DNA from: a virus
Direction: 5' to 3' (one strand)
DNA length: 23,262 nucleotides
IMG/VR virus record: IMGVR_UViG_3300017783_000223
Location: 1 to 23,262 of that record
Shown here piece after piece: positions 15,255 to 20,738 of this stretch. Below the pieces are notes generated by a model. That model searched no databases. It saw nothing but the letters and a program-made list of their open reading frames with translations, and was not told the DNA's origin. Position 1 is the stretch's first letter. Each line of letters starts with the position of its first letter. The position numbers and the translations under genes are program-made.

Positions 15255-15559
15255 GTCCTTTGACCCCCATCAGTTTTAATAATATCCCAAACAACATCTT
15301 CATCATTGATGATGCTGTGACCTTTCCAATCACATAGAAAAATATGAAGGTCGACTATTTCTCGAGATGCCATCTGACCCCAAGCTTCGCTGTGTTCGAT
15401 TTCTGATTCAGCTAAAAAGCTTGCTTCAATTTCATCGGCATCTACAAACAAATGCAGGATGCCTTCTGCCTCGTTGTAGTCTTCAATGATAGCTCCCATG
15501 TAATCGTCAGCATCTTCTTCGATACTACCGCGTACGAGAATGTTGATTTTTCCTAGCAT
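15245..15559 (-). CDS. Acidic protein of unknown function
   Basis: 104 residues from ATG 15559, chosen because GAGGTG lies eight bases upstream. The ATG at 15574 has no such site and lengthens the overlap with the preceding gene. It is strongly acidic (EEDADDYMGAIIEDYNEAEG, FVDADEIEASFLAESEIEHSE), with a C-terminal half containing hydrophobic strands. Very acidic small phage proteins are often DNA mimics that inhibit host DNA-binding enzymes. This is only a compositional hint, and no family is recognised. Confidence 0.65.
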   Translation of the reverse strand: MLGKINILVRGSIEEDADDYMGAIIEDYNEAEGILHLFVDADEIEASFLAESEIEHSEAWGQMASREIVDLHIFLCDWKGHSIINDEDVVWDIIKTDGGQRTWH

Positions 15560-15728
15560 TGTTAAACACCTCATTTAGCTTTGATGTAGGTATACCATCC
15601 GAGTGACCGTTACCCAAGGCTTCAAACACAAACTGTTGCATGTCTGAAAAGTCAGGCTCACGGTTTTGTATTCGGCATACATTGAAGTAAACCCGGAGCA
15701 ATGACTCCGGGTAGTAACGATCAGGCAC
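15525..15728 (-). CDS. Small basic protein of unknown function
   Basis: 67 residues starting with GTG 15728, six bases after GGAGA, overlapping the preceding stop by eight bases. It starts PDRYYPESLLRVYFNVCRIQ and ends in a basic tail (NNARKNQHSRTR). It is probably helical. The overlap of 35 bases with the next gene is large but both have good ribosome-binding sites. No recognised domain. Confidence 0.55.
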   Translation of the reverse strand: MPDRYYPESLLRVYFNVCRIQNREPDFSDMQQFVFEALGNGHSDGIPTSKLNEVFNNARKNQHSRTR

Positions 15729-15936
15729 AATTTCTCTCCGGTTCTTTCTCTAAAACGCCAAGAGTCACCTTGATACCCATGTCATGCAGTCGCTTTACAG
15801 ATTTAGTCAAGTGATCTCTTGCACGATCAAGTTCGTGAAGTGCCTCCCAATCACGGTCATTGATGTAGATATCAAGCGCATCATGGTATGCACGATATCT
15901 CATAGCGTAATCCTCAATTACTAATTTAATATCCAT
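15721..15936 (-). CDS. Small helical protein of unknown function
   Basis: 71 residues, mostly charged helix (VIEDYAMRYRAYHDALDIYINDRDWEALHELDRARDHLTKSVKRLHDMG) ending in a short strand and a tail. A perfect AAGGAGG site lies upstream and the start overlaps the previous stop (TGATG). No motif indicates function. It is one of the accessory genes co-transcribed with the ArdC-like gene. Confidence 0.65.
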   Translation of the reverse strand: MDIKLVIEDYAMRYRAYHDALDIYINDRDWEALHELDRARDHLTKSVKRLHDMGIKVTLGVLEKEPERNCA

Positions 15937-16298
15937 CAGAATGCCTCCTTACTTTCTAACTTGTTTAGCTCTTCACGCAGGTAGTGGATAGATGAGTTGA
16001 TGTCCAGCATGGTCATGCCAGTGCCATCGGTTAGTTTTGACTGAGGTATGTTGTCCAGCTCTGCATAGGCAATACGCAAATGCTCAATAGCTTTCTTCAT
16101 CTTGTCCCGTCCGTCGATTTGTACGACCTTTTCGTCTTTGATAATGTCAGGAAACAAACTCTTAGCTACCACACGAACAGCTTGCGGGTAGACATTCTCT
16201 GGCTTGTACAGATCAAGCACGTTATCGATAAGAATCTTGATCTCTGACTCCAACAACTCAGGGCAGATCTGTTCGAAATAAGTTTTAGTTAAGTTCAT
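15936..16298 (-). CDS. Helical protein of unknown function
   Basis: 120 residues, mainly alpha-helical. Two parts can be seen: 1-50 (YFEQICPELLESEIKILIDNVLDLYK) and 70-120 (DKMKKAIEHLRIAYAELDNI ... SSIHYLREELNKLE), suggesting a helical bundle or coiled-coil dimer. It starts within the stop of the zinc-ribbon-like gene (TAATG) with GGAGA upstream. No enzymatic residues are recognised. Confidence 0.65.
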   Translation of the reverse strand: MNLTKTYFEQICPELLESEIKILIDNVLDLYKPENVYPQAVRVVAKSLFPDIIKDEKVVQIDGRDKMKKAIEHLRIAYAELDNIPQSKLTDGTGMTMLDINSSIHYLREELNKLESKEAF

Positions 16299-16480
16299 TA
16301 GTAAGTCTCCGGTTCGATTGGCTCATCAGCCATGTAGTTAGAATTAGTTAGTACCTCTGGCCGGTACATTGAAAGCTTTGCTTCTTCGCATTTGTCGCAC
16401 ACTTTGCACAGTGGAATGCCTTTTGCATCATGTTCCCACCACGAGTCTTCGCCTTCGTGCATGCAATAACGTAAGTCCAT
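16298..16480 (-). CDS. Small Cys-rich (zinc-ribbon-like) phage protein
   Basis: 60 residues. Cys6-x-His8, then DSWWEHDAKGIPLCKVCDKCEEAKLSMYRPEVLT with Cys at about 25, 28 and 31, forms a plausible metal-binding knuckle. The YRPEVL ending is a recurrent feature of small phage proteins of this shape that carry a C-x2-C-x2-C and end in 'RYRPEVL'. Their function is unknown. The start follows AAAAGGAGAAAACA, and a long hairpin (16515-16554) lies in its leader. Confidence 0.7.
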   Translation of the reverse strand: MDLRYCMHEGEDSWWEHDAKGIPLCKVCDKCEEAKLSMYRPEVLTNSNYMADEPIEPETY

Positions 16481-16514
16481 TGTTTTCTCCTTTTGGTAAT
16501 CACAAGTAAGTGAG

Positions 16515-16554
16515 GGATTTCCGCAACCCCCGCCAAAGCCGGGGTGCGGAATCC
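16515..16554 (-). promoter_or_regulatory. Leader hairpin upstream of the zinc-ribbon-like gene
   Basis: GGATT, CCGCA and CCCCG on the left pair with CGGGG, TGCGG and AATCC on the right, giving about 15 bp with small bulges and a 7-base loop. No T-run follows on the minus strand, so it looks like a leader or processing structure between the ArdC-like gene and the next gene rather than a full terminator. Confidence 0.7.
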
Positions 16555-16561
16555 TGAACGG

Positions 16562-17395
16562 TTATGCCGCTTGATTGTCATACTTTCGCATGAGTTCGAA
16601 TTGCGACATGCAATACTCGAATGCTTTCTGTGCATCCTTTGCCGCTGTCGTAATGTAACGAGGGTTAGACTTGATAGCCTTCTGCCATGACTTCATGTAG
16701 CTGGCATGTTGGCTAATGTCATAGGTCACACCGAGCTGAGCGCATAGGAAGATAGATCCTAACTCTGCAACTAACTCTTCCTTTGCATAGTCTTCGTGAC
16801 CAAACGCACCAGTTAGATCACGGTCAAGTCGTTTGCTATGACCTGTAGAGTGAATGCACTCGTGGTAAAAAGTAGATTGGTAAGCATCGTCAGATTCAAA
16901 TTGCCCTGGCATAGGCATTCGGATCTGGTCAGCTGAAGGTGAGTAGCAAGGGTTGTGATGTTCTGCGTTACTTACCTTGACTTGCAATGCATCGGCAATC
17001 TCGTTTGGATTGTCCAATCTGCTTTCTCGCAGTGGTATCTCTGGTAACTCGATACCTGTTTGGTCAATGTTGAATAGGTTGTACACCTTTGCAAAAGCAA
17101 ACTCTTTATCAGGGTCTTTCTTATCCTTCGCTTTGTTAAAGAAGATTGCAGGCGTTGCCTTCTGACCTTTGACACTACCGCCAAGTTGTTGCACTTGGTT
17201 CCATGTCAGCCAGTAAGGCTTGGTGTAACCATACTTCCAGCTGGCAATCATAGTCATCAGCTGATTAGTGCCATTGTATGGGCGCTTGGTTACCCAGTTT
17301 TGGTGGAGGCAAGACTGTGACTCCCATGTCTTGCGCCATGTAGTCTCGTCTGCCATAGCAGATTCAACGAGTTCAACGATTCGATCGTATTTCAT
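16562..17395 (-). CDS. ardC: ArdC-like antirestriction protein (ssDNA-binding domain plus zinc metallopeptidase)
   Basis: 277 residues from ATG 17395, seven bases after AAGGAA. An in-frame ATG at 17434 would place this site inside the gene. The N-terminal part (about 1-125) has the ArdC_N pattern: RPYNGTNQLM (38-47), YWLTWNQVQQLGG (61-73), KGQKATPAIFF (76-86). The C-terminal part has HECIH (178-182), a zinc HExxH motif, then EELVAELGSIFL (206-217), where a further Glu can complete the metal site. Plasmid ArdC binds ssDNA and protects incoming DNA from restriction, and the peptidase role is unproven. In a phage early operon it probably protects injected or replicating DNA. Confidence 0.85.
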   Translation of the reverse strand: MKYDRIVELVESAMADETTWRKTWESQSCLHQNWVTKRPYNGTNQLMTMIASWKYGYTKPYWLTWNQVQQLGGSVKGQKATPAIFFNKAKDKKDPDKEFAFAKVYNLFNIDQTGIELPEIPLRESRLDNPNEIADALQVKVSNAEHHNPCYSPSADQIRMPMPGQFESDDAYQSTFYHECIHSTGHSKRLDRDLTGAFGHEDYAKEELVAELGSIFLCAQLGVTYDISQHASYMKSWQKAIKSNPRYITTAAKDAQKAFEYCMSQFELMRKYDNQAA

Positions 17396-17436
17396 AACAG
17401 TTCCTTTTTGGTTTTGGTTAGTAAACTTTATCAAAC

Positions 17437-17652
17437 TTATGCAGAGTTATCTAAAGTTTCTGTCGCTATTGCCTCTTTCAGGATAGAAATAACTTCATGT
17501 TTGTTAAGGCCAAACTCAAATGCCCACATCGTAAACCCTGTCCAATGAGGTTCATCTTTGCTGTAGACATAATGCTCTAGATTCATCAGCACAGTCTCGC
17601 CAATCATCCCTTTGGTATACCACTTAGGGTCTAAGCTTCGTAAGTTATCCAT
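17437..17652 (-). CDS. Small protein of unknown function
   Basis: 71 residues from ATG 17652, which overlaps the preceding stop (TAATG). A TTG at 17661 is less likely. It is rich in aromatics (LDPKWYTKG, LEHYVYSKDEPHWTGFTMWAFEFGLN) with a C-terminal helix (KHEVISILKEAIATE). It is not membrane-like and no known family is recognised. It immediately precedes the ArdC-like gene in the operon. Confidence 0.6.
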   Translation of the reverse strand: MDNLRSLDPKWYTKGMIGETVLMNLEHYVYSKDEPHWTGFTMWAFEFGLNKHEVISILKEAIATETLDNSA

Positions 17653-17864
17653 TAGAACCAACCTCCATCGGCTTCAGTTTTATTCTTTACTAGCTTGCCA
17701 TTCTTTACTTCGTAGACATCAAGGAAATCCATAAAGCCAACTTGCTTTTTCTTTCGGACATTCCATTTACTACCTTCGTCGGGCTTTGCAGTACGAACAA
17801 AGTCTTTCAGTCGCTTGCAAATACGAGCAGGATAAACGTGACCTCTTTCACTAATGTAATACAT
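17652..17864 (-). CDS. Small basic protein of unknown function
   Basis: 70 residues, basic, with a probable beta-rich fold (MYYISERGHVYPARICKRLKDFV, FMDFLDVYEVKNGKLVKN). The first half resembles no domain I can name. Its initiation region (AAAAGGAATTAGTT before ATG) is identical to that of the gene at 18734. A GC hairpin stands 30-65 bases upstream. Confidence 0.65.
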   Translation of the reverse strand: MYYISERGHVYPARICKRLKDFVRTAKPDEGSKWNVRKKKQVGFMDFLDVYEVKNGKLVKNKTEADGGWF

Positions 17865-17898
17865 AACTAATTCCTTTTAGGTAAATAATAAAGCGAGG

Positions 17899-17935
17899 GT
17901 TCTTTGCGCCCCGCACAAACCGGGGGCGCAAGAAC
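17899..17935 (-). promoter_or_regulatory. Leader hairpin upstream of the gene at 17864
   Basis: GTTCT and TGCGCCCC pair with GGGG(G)CGCA and AGAAC, giving about 13 bp around a short loop. The element has the same position and shape as the hairpin at 16515-16554 and, like it, lacks a U-tract on the minus strand. Confidence 0.7.
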
Positions 17936-17942
17936 GTGAGTG

Positions 17943-18131
17943 TCAAAACTTTTGACTAACCTTGGTGTTATCCCAAAGCAATGCCCAACCTGCCATCGTG
18001 TCGTAGAAATCAAGCAAGTCAGTCATAACCTTTTCGACTTGCACCAAGTCTTCATCGTTAAAGAACTCAATCAATGCCAGGGTTTTATCGTCGTCATCAA
18101 AGATTCGATAACATCTGTGTCCATCACTCAT
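17943..18131 (-). CDS. Small acidic protein of unknown function
   Basis: 62 residues from ATG 18131, which overlaps the previous stop by eight bases and has GAGGAG about ten bases upstream. Longer in-frame starts lie inside the neighbouring gene. The sequence runs HRCYRIFDDDDKTLALIEFFNDEDLVQVEKVMTD, a beta-beta-alpha-like pattern, ending with WALLWDNTKVSQKF. Similar short proteins accompany accessory operons in phages, but the function is unknown. Confidence 0.6.
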   Translation of the reverse strand: MSDGHRCYRIFDDDDKTLALIEFFNDEDLVQVEKVMTDLLDFYDTMAGWALLWDNTKVSQKF

Positions 18132-18549
18132 CGTATGGGTACTCCTCGTCTGCTTCGTCATCGTTAGGTGATTCATCGCCAAGACTGTAACCTTCGCTGT
18201 AGTAATCAGCATCGTATTCTTTGCCAAGCGTTTGGCGAATACGTTTTTCAGAAATGCTGGTTGCCCATTCGACGGCATCGTCTTCGCTCTTTGCTAACAC
18301 CTTGACAGTCATCTCAACATTGCTGGTTACTTGAACACAGTAAACGCGTTGCTCAAGAGCATTTTTAATTTCACAGATCCTATCTTCTGAATAGCTTAAT
18401 GTTGACCGCAGTTTTTTAAGCTCCTCTTTATTATCAGCACCAAGATAATGATCTATCTCGTGATGATTAAGGTGGTGAAGTAGCCGACTGCGATAGTCGA
18501 CTAACTCGTGAAACAAACCGTCAAGGTCATTGATTAACTGGTCTTTCAT
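18124..18549 (-). CDS. Coiled-coil protein with acidic tail, unknown function
   Basis: 141 residues. The first 70 are helical (LINDLDGLFHELVDYRSRLLHHL ... EELKKLRSTLSYSEDRICEIKNALEQ). A beta-like segment follows (VYCVQVTSNVEMTVKVLAKSEDDAVEWATS), resembling the small 'V-x-V-x-A-x-x-x-x-x-A' folds common in phage accessory proteins. The end is strongly acidic (DESPNDDEADEEYPYDE). The start overlaps the preceding stop (ATGA). Function unknown. The acidic tail may serve protein binding. Confidence 0.65.
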   Translation of the reverse strand: MKDQLINDLDGLFHELVDYRSRLLHHLNHHEIDHYLGADNKEELKKLRSTLSYSEDRICEIKNALEQRVYCVQVTSNVEMTVKVLAKSEDDAVEWATSISEKRIRQTLGKEYDADYYSEGYSLGDESPNDDEADEEYPYDE

Positions 18550-18734
18550 GCTACATCCTCCGTTGGTACTACATCTATTTGTACTGCTTCCAAATCTAAT
18601 AGGCGTGGCCTGTCATCTAACAGATCGCCTTCGCGCCATCCGATAACTGCATAGGCTCGCGCTAAGCATTCATCGTCAGCTTCCACCATCACAATGTGAC
18701 GTGTTGTTTCAATTAACGTGACTATGTATTCCAT
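18546..18734 (-). CDS. Small beta-alpha protein of unknown function
   Basis: 62 residues. MEYIVTLIETTRHIVMVEADDECLARAYAVIGW has the same strand-strand-helix shape as the second half of the downstream gene (VQVTSNVEMTVKVLAKSEDDAVEWA), suggesting two relatives of one small fold side by side. The start follows AAAAGGAATTAGTT. It is the first gene after the 327-base structured gap and its leader holds several hairpins. Confidence 0.65.
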   Translation of the reverse strand: MEYIVTLIETTRHIVMVEADDECLARAYAVIGWREGDLLDDRPRLLDLEAVQIDVVPTEDVA

Positions 18735-19061
18735 AACTAATTCCTTTTAAATATTAATTAACAGACCGCCGTTCGGCGGCGCGACCCGACACCGGCGCTG
18801 TCCAGCCGGTACAATAGTCGGTCGCCCGACTCGGCGCGGCTGTCGCGGTGTGATCGTGGTGTTGTAATGGGCGTGAGTAAATGGAATGCCATCGAAATTT
18901 TTATCCCGATGCCGCTTATATAAAATGCATTAATTAAATAGATGTTTAATGGGTCACGCGGAAAGCGGAGGCTTCAGCCGGAGCGGTAAATAGCGCGGCT
19001 TTGCCGCGGCTACCGCGTGACCTGGCCCTCAAGATTGGAGACCAACATAAAAAAAGGGAGC
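18735..19061. other. 327-base structured intergenic region
   Basis: No gene is seen. Next to the 18734 gene lie a small hairpin (CCGCC-GTTC-GGCGG, 18766-18779) and a long arm in which GCGACC (18781-18786) pairs with GGTCGC (18820-18825) around ACCGGC/GCCGGT (18791-18796/18805-18810). An AT-rich stretch (about 18890-18950) with TATATAA on both strands may hold a promoter for the minus-strand genes. A 71-base junction-like element (18952-19022) and the terminator of the upstream gene complete it. Confidence 0.5.
18952..19022. other. Three-way-junction inverted repeat element
   Basis: GGTCACGCGG (18952-18961) and CCGCGTGACC (19013-19022) are a perfect 10-bp outer stem. Inside are GGC-TTCA-GCC (18970-18979) and GCGGC-TTT-GCCGC (18995-19007). 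The cloverleaf-like outline lacks the T-loop and anticodon features of tRNA. It could be RNA or a DNA cruciform or binding site. Confidence 0.55.
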
Positions 19062-19071
19062 CTAAGCTCCC
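19049..19071 (-). terminator. Intrinsic terminator of the gene at 19274
   Basis: On the minus strand GGGAGC-TTAG-GCTCCC is followed by seven T residues. The stop codon TAG of the gene lies in the loop (19062-19064), so the terminator is built into the end of the coding region. Confidence 0.85.
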
Positions 19072-19274
19072 TCTCTGATTCCATCCATGAACTTGATAAA
19101 GTGATCTCTCAAGTGTTCGGTTGCTTGCTCATCAATTTTCTTACGAAGATCTTGATGATCAGAATCCTTCAACATTCTTAACAAAGTGTCGATCTCACGA
19201 ACACTTAAACGTAGCTTCAATCCATTCTTCCTAATTCGATAAAGCTGTGCTCTTTCTTTGTTACTCATAGCCAT
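19062..19274 (-). CDS. Small basic helical protein, possible DNA-binding regulator
   Basis: 70 residues after a clear AAAGGAG site, eight bases before ATG 19274. It opens NKERAQLYRIRKNGLKLRLSVREIDTLLRMLKD, strongly basic, with a short strand-helix-helix layout loosely like ribbon-helix-helix or small helical regulators, then more charged helix (LRKKIDEQATEHLRDHFIKFMDG). As the second gene of the operon next to the 1-kb regulatory gap it could be a transcription regulator, but no diagnostic motif is present. Confidence 0.6.
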   Translation of the reverse strand: MAMSNKERAQLYRIRKNGLKLRLSVREIDTLLRMLKDSDHQDLRKKIDEQATEHLRDHFIKFMDGIREGA

Positions 19275-19293
19275 GATAAAACTCCTTTGGTTG

Positions 19294-19311
19294 AGGGGGC
19301 CGAAGCCCCCT
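19294..19311 (-). promoter_or_regulatory. UUCG tetraloop hairpin between two operon genes
   Basis: On the minus strand AGGGGGC-TTCG-GCCCCCT forms a perfect 7-bp stem with the very stable C(UUCG)G loop. No T-run follows. It stands six bases after the stop of the 19318 gene and about twenty bases before the next ATG, and may stabilise mRNA ends or separate two messages. Confidence 0.75.
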
Positions 19312-19317
19312 ATGGAT

Positions 19318-19674
19318 TTAAGCGATCTTGCGAGTCTTCGGTTTCACGACCTTTTTGGAATCCGTTACTGCCGCAGGCTGTGTCTGCTTTAAGAGATGAG
19401 GGTTGGTGAACTCCTCTTCGTCGTGAAAGTTTGAAGACATCTCGACTTGCTGGCCTAACTTGTACAGGTCAATGGTGCCTGTGATGTTTGGGCGTCTCCC
19501 TTCCGGGCTAGCGTCCGCCCAAAACGAGTACGGTAGACGTAAACTAGAACCATCCTCAAACTCAATGGCGACACTGCCTGCGTGTGTTGGACGCTTGCCT
19601 TGATGGAACTGATTAGTCCAGCCAGCAATTGAGATTGATTTGATTTTGTTTTTCATTTCATTTGAAGTTTTCAT
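19318..19674 (-). CDS. Protein of unknown function, first gene of the minus operon
   Basis: 118 residues from ATG 19674, eight bases after AAAGGAAT. A longer frame from 19749 runs through two leader hairpins and is unlikely. The centre (IKSISIAGWTNQFHQGKRPTHAGSVAIEFEDGSSLRLPYSFWADASPEGRRP) looks like a small beta domain, and the C-terminus is a Lys/Thr-rich basic tail. No family is recognised. As the first gene after the long noncoding region it is likely to be expressed early and strongly. Confidence 0.6.
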   Translation of the reverse strand: MKTSNEMKNKIKSISIAGWTNQFHQGKRPTHAGSVAIEFEDGSSLRLPYSFWADASPEGRRPNITGTIDLYKLGQQVEMSSNFHDEEEFTNPHLLKQTQPAAVTDSKKVVKPKTRKIA

Positions 19675-19704
19675 CTTGAGATTCCTTTTCTCTATATGAT
19701 TGAA

Positions 19705-19733
19705 GAGTCCGAAGGGACTCTGTCCCGAAGGAC
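19705..19733 (-). promoter_or_regulatory. Double hairpin in the leader of the 19674 gene
   Basis: On the minus strand GTCC-TTCG-GGAC (stable UUCG loop) is followed by GAGTCC-CTTC-GGACTC. They lie 30-60 bases upstream of ATG 19674, in the same relative position as the other leader hairpins of this operon. Confidence 0.7.
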
Positions 19734-19843
19734 ACTTCATGAACAGCATGGATCAGAGGGGATCAGATTAGCTATGGCCGAACCGGATCATTTCCGGATG
19801 TGTCCTTTTCCGGTAATGATGCGGACTCGGACAAATCTGATGG

Positions 19844-19916
19844 TCAAGACAACCGAAAAAATCCCCAAGGATTTTTAGCTATCGGTTCTTGCGCCCGCTT
19901 TAGCGGGTGGTCTTGA
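19844..19916. other. Nested three-way junction with A/T-rich hairpin
   Basis: TCAAGAC (19844-19850) pairs with GTCTTGA (19910-19916). Inside, AACCGA (19851-19856) pairs with TCGGTT (19882-19887) around AAAAATCC-CCAA-GGATTTTT (19857-19876), and CCCGC-TTTA-GCGGG (19894-19907) forms the third arm. All stems are perfect. The A/T-rich hairpin ends in a T-run on both strands, so it could also act as a bidirectional terminator. Confidence 0.65.
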
Positions 19917-20284
19917 ACTGTTCCCCTCCCATGCTATTGACTGCACGCGCAACATAGGCGGGTGACGGTGCCCCTTGATGGAGCCGCTTGCGGCGGAGAC
20001 ATGGGGATACGAGGGTAGCGTGAACGGAGTGAGGGCCGAGCCGATAGGCGAGCCGAGTATAGTCAACCTCCTGTGAATAGCGCGCGTGCGCGAGCGGCTG
20101 TAGATACGGTTTAGGCGAGTAGCCGTGCCGAAGGGAATCCCCGCATAGGGGATTACCAAGGTAAACCGGAGCCTTTCAGCGAGCCTACGATGGTGGCATT
20201 GGCTCAGTAGATATCAGTGCGCGGTGGTTAACCTGTTAGCTAGTGGTAACCACTGCTTAGGGGTCCTTCACGGACACACACTCA

Positions 20285-20314
20285 TTGGCACCTCTAATCG
20301 TATATCCGTATATA
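20285..20314 (+). promoter_or_regulatory. Weak sigma70-type promoter candidate toward the terminase operon
   Basis: TTGGCA (20285-20290) with an 18-base spacer and TATATA (20309-20314) in an AT-rich island of the long noncoding region. Transcription would run right through the second iteron element to the nuclease and terminase genes. The match is moderate and the strand uncertain. Confidence 0.3.
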
Positions 20315-20470
20315 TATAGGTTCTACCTGTAGGGGATAACGTGGTATCTATCGAAACTTACTAGCATCCAGTTTAAACGATCCTGCGGAACCACCACCGG
20401 GGGGGAGAAACTACGACATCACCAACCTGGAGTTCCCACCCAGATACAAAAAAAGCGGATTTTGGAACCT

Positions 20471-20526
20471 CAACCCGGGGTCTAAACTTGGGCATTACGG
20501 GCATTCTGACCTTTTTCGGGCATTCT
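20471..20526 (+). repeat. 56-bp element, copy 2 (first copy at 12301-12356)
   Basis: 46 of 56 positions match copy 1 with no gaps, including GGGGTCTAAA, GGGCATTA (20490-20497) and GGGCATTCT at 20499-20507 and 20518-20526. The tandem array that follows copy 1 is absent here. Confidence 0.8.
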
Positions 20527-20567
20527 AAATAGGGTTTTTGCGGTTGCCTTAACTTCCTGATTACTAA

Positions 20568-20631
20568 AGGAATAATCCTACGGTTTTTATTCCGTTAAGT
20601 TATAAGGTAGGATTTGTATCAAAGATACAAA
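20568..20631 (+). promoter_or_regulatory. Leader with alternative pairings upstream of the nuclease gene
   Basis: GGAATAA (20570-20576) can pair with TTATTCC (20587-20593). AATCCTAC (20574-20581) can pair with GTAGGATT (20608-20615). TTTGTATC (20613-20620) pairs with GATACAAA (20624-20631). Neighbouring pairs share bases and exclude each other, so the leader could switch folds. The last palindrome alone could also be an operator. Confidence 0.4.
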
Positions 20632-20738
20632 CCGTCGCTACAAAGCAAAGCTTTTAGCTATAAAGAAGGTTGATCGGAGTCTATTTCATATATAGGATAG
20701 GGAGGGTGGGTTGGTTAATAAGACCCTTTAATTTTTTA

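Larger units (their letters stand above)
19675..20738. other. Long noncoding, structure-rich region between divergent operons
   Basis: About 1.06 kb without a convincing gene. Short frames have no ribosome-binding site and odd composition. It is GC-rich between about 19880 and 20280 in contrast to its flanks. Many inverted repeats are nested: 19705-19733, 19762-19841, 19844-19916, 19937-20066, 20094-20125, 20136-20154, 20222-20255 and 20568-20631. The 56-bp iteron element recurs at 20471-20526. It could hold a long noncoding RNA, divergent promoters, a packaging site for the nearby terminase, or an origin. Confidence 0.6.

Noticed and set aside
17395-17434. Longer N-terminus for the ArdC-like protein
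   Set aside because: The extension includes the ribosome-binding site of the internal ATG and does not resemble the family.
18952-19022. Cloverleaf-like element considered as a tRNA
   Set aside because: It has the wrong arm lengths and lacks conserved tRNA bases on both strands.
19875-20159. Minus-strand open frame of 94 codons in the long noncoding region
   Set aside because: It is rich in Arg, Ser, Pro and Gly with no folded pattern and no Shine-Dalgarno site, and covers several perfect inverted repeats.
20190-20265. Possible tRNA, because of GGCTCAGTAG resembling a D-arm
   Set aside because: No acceptor stem, T-loop (TTCRA) or anticodon arm can be fitted.
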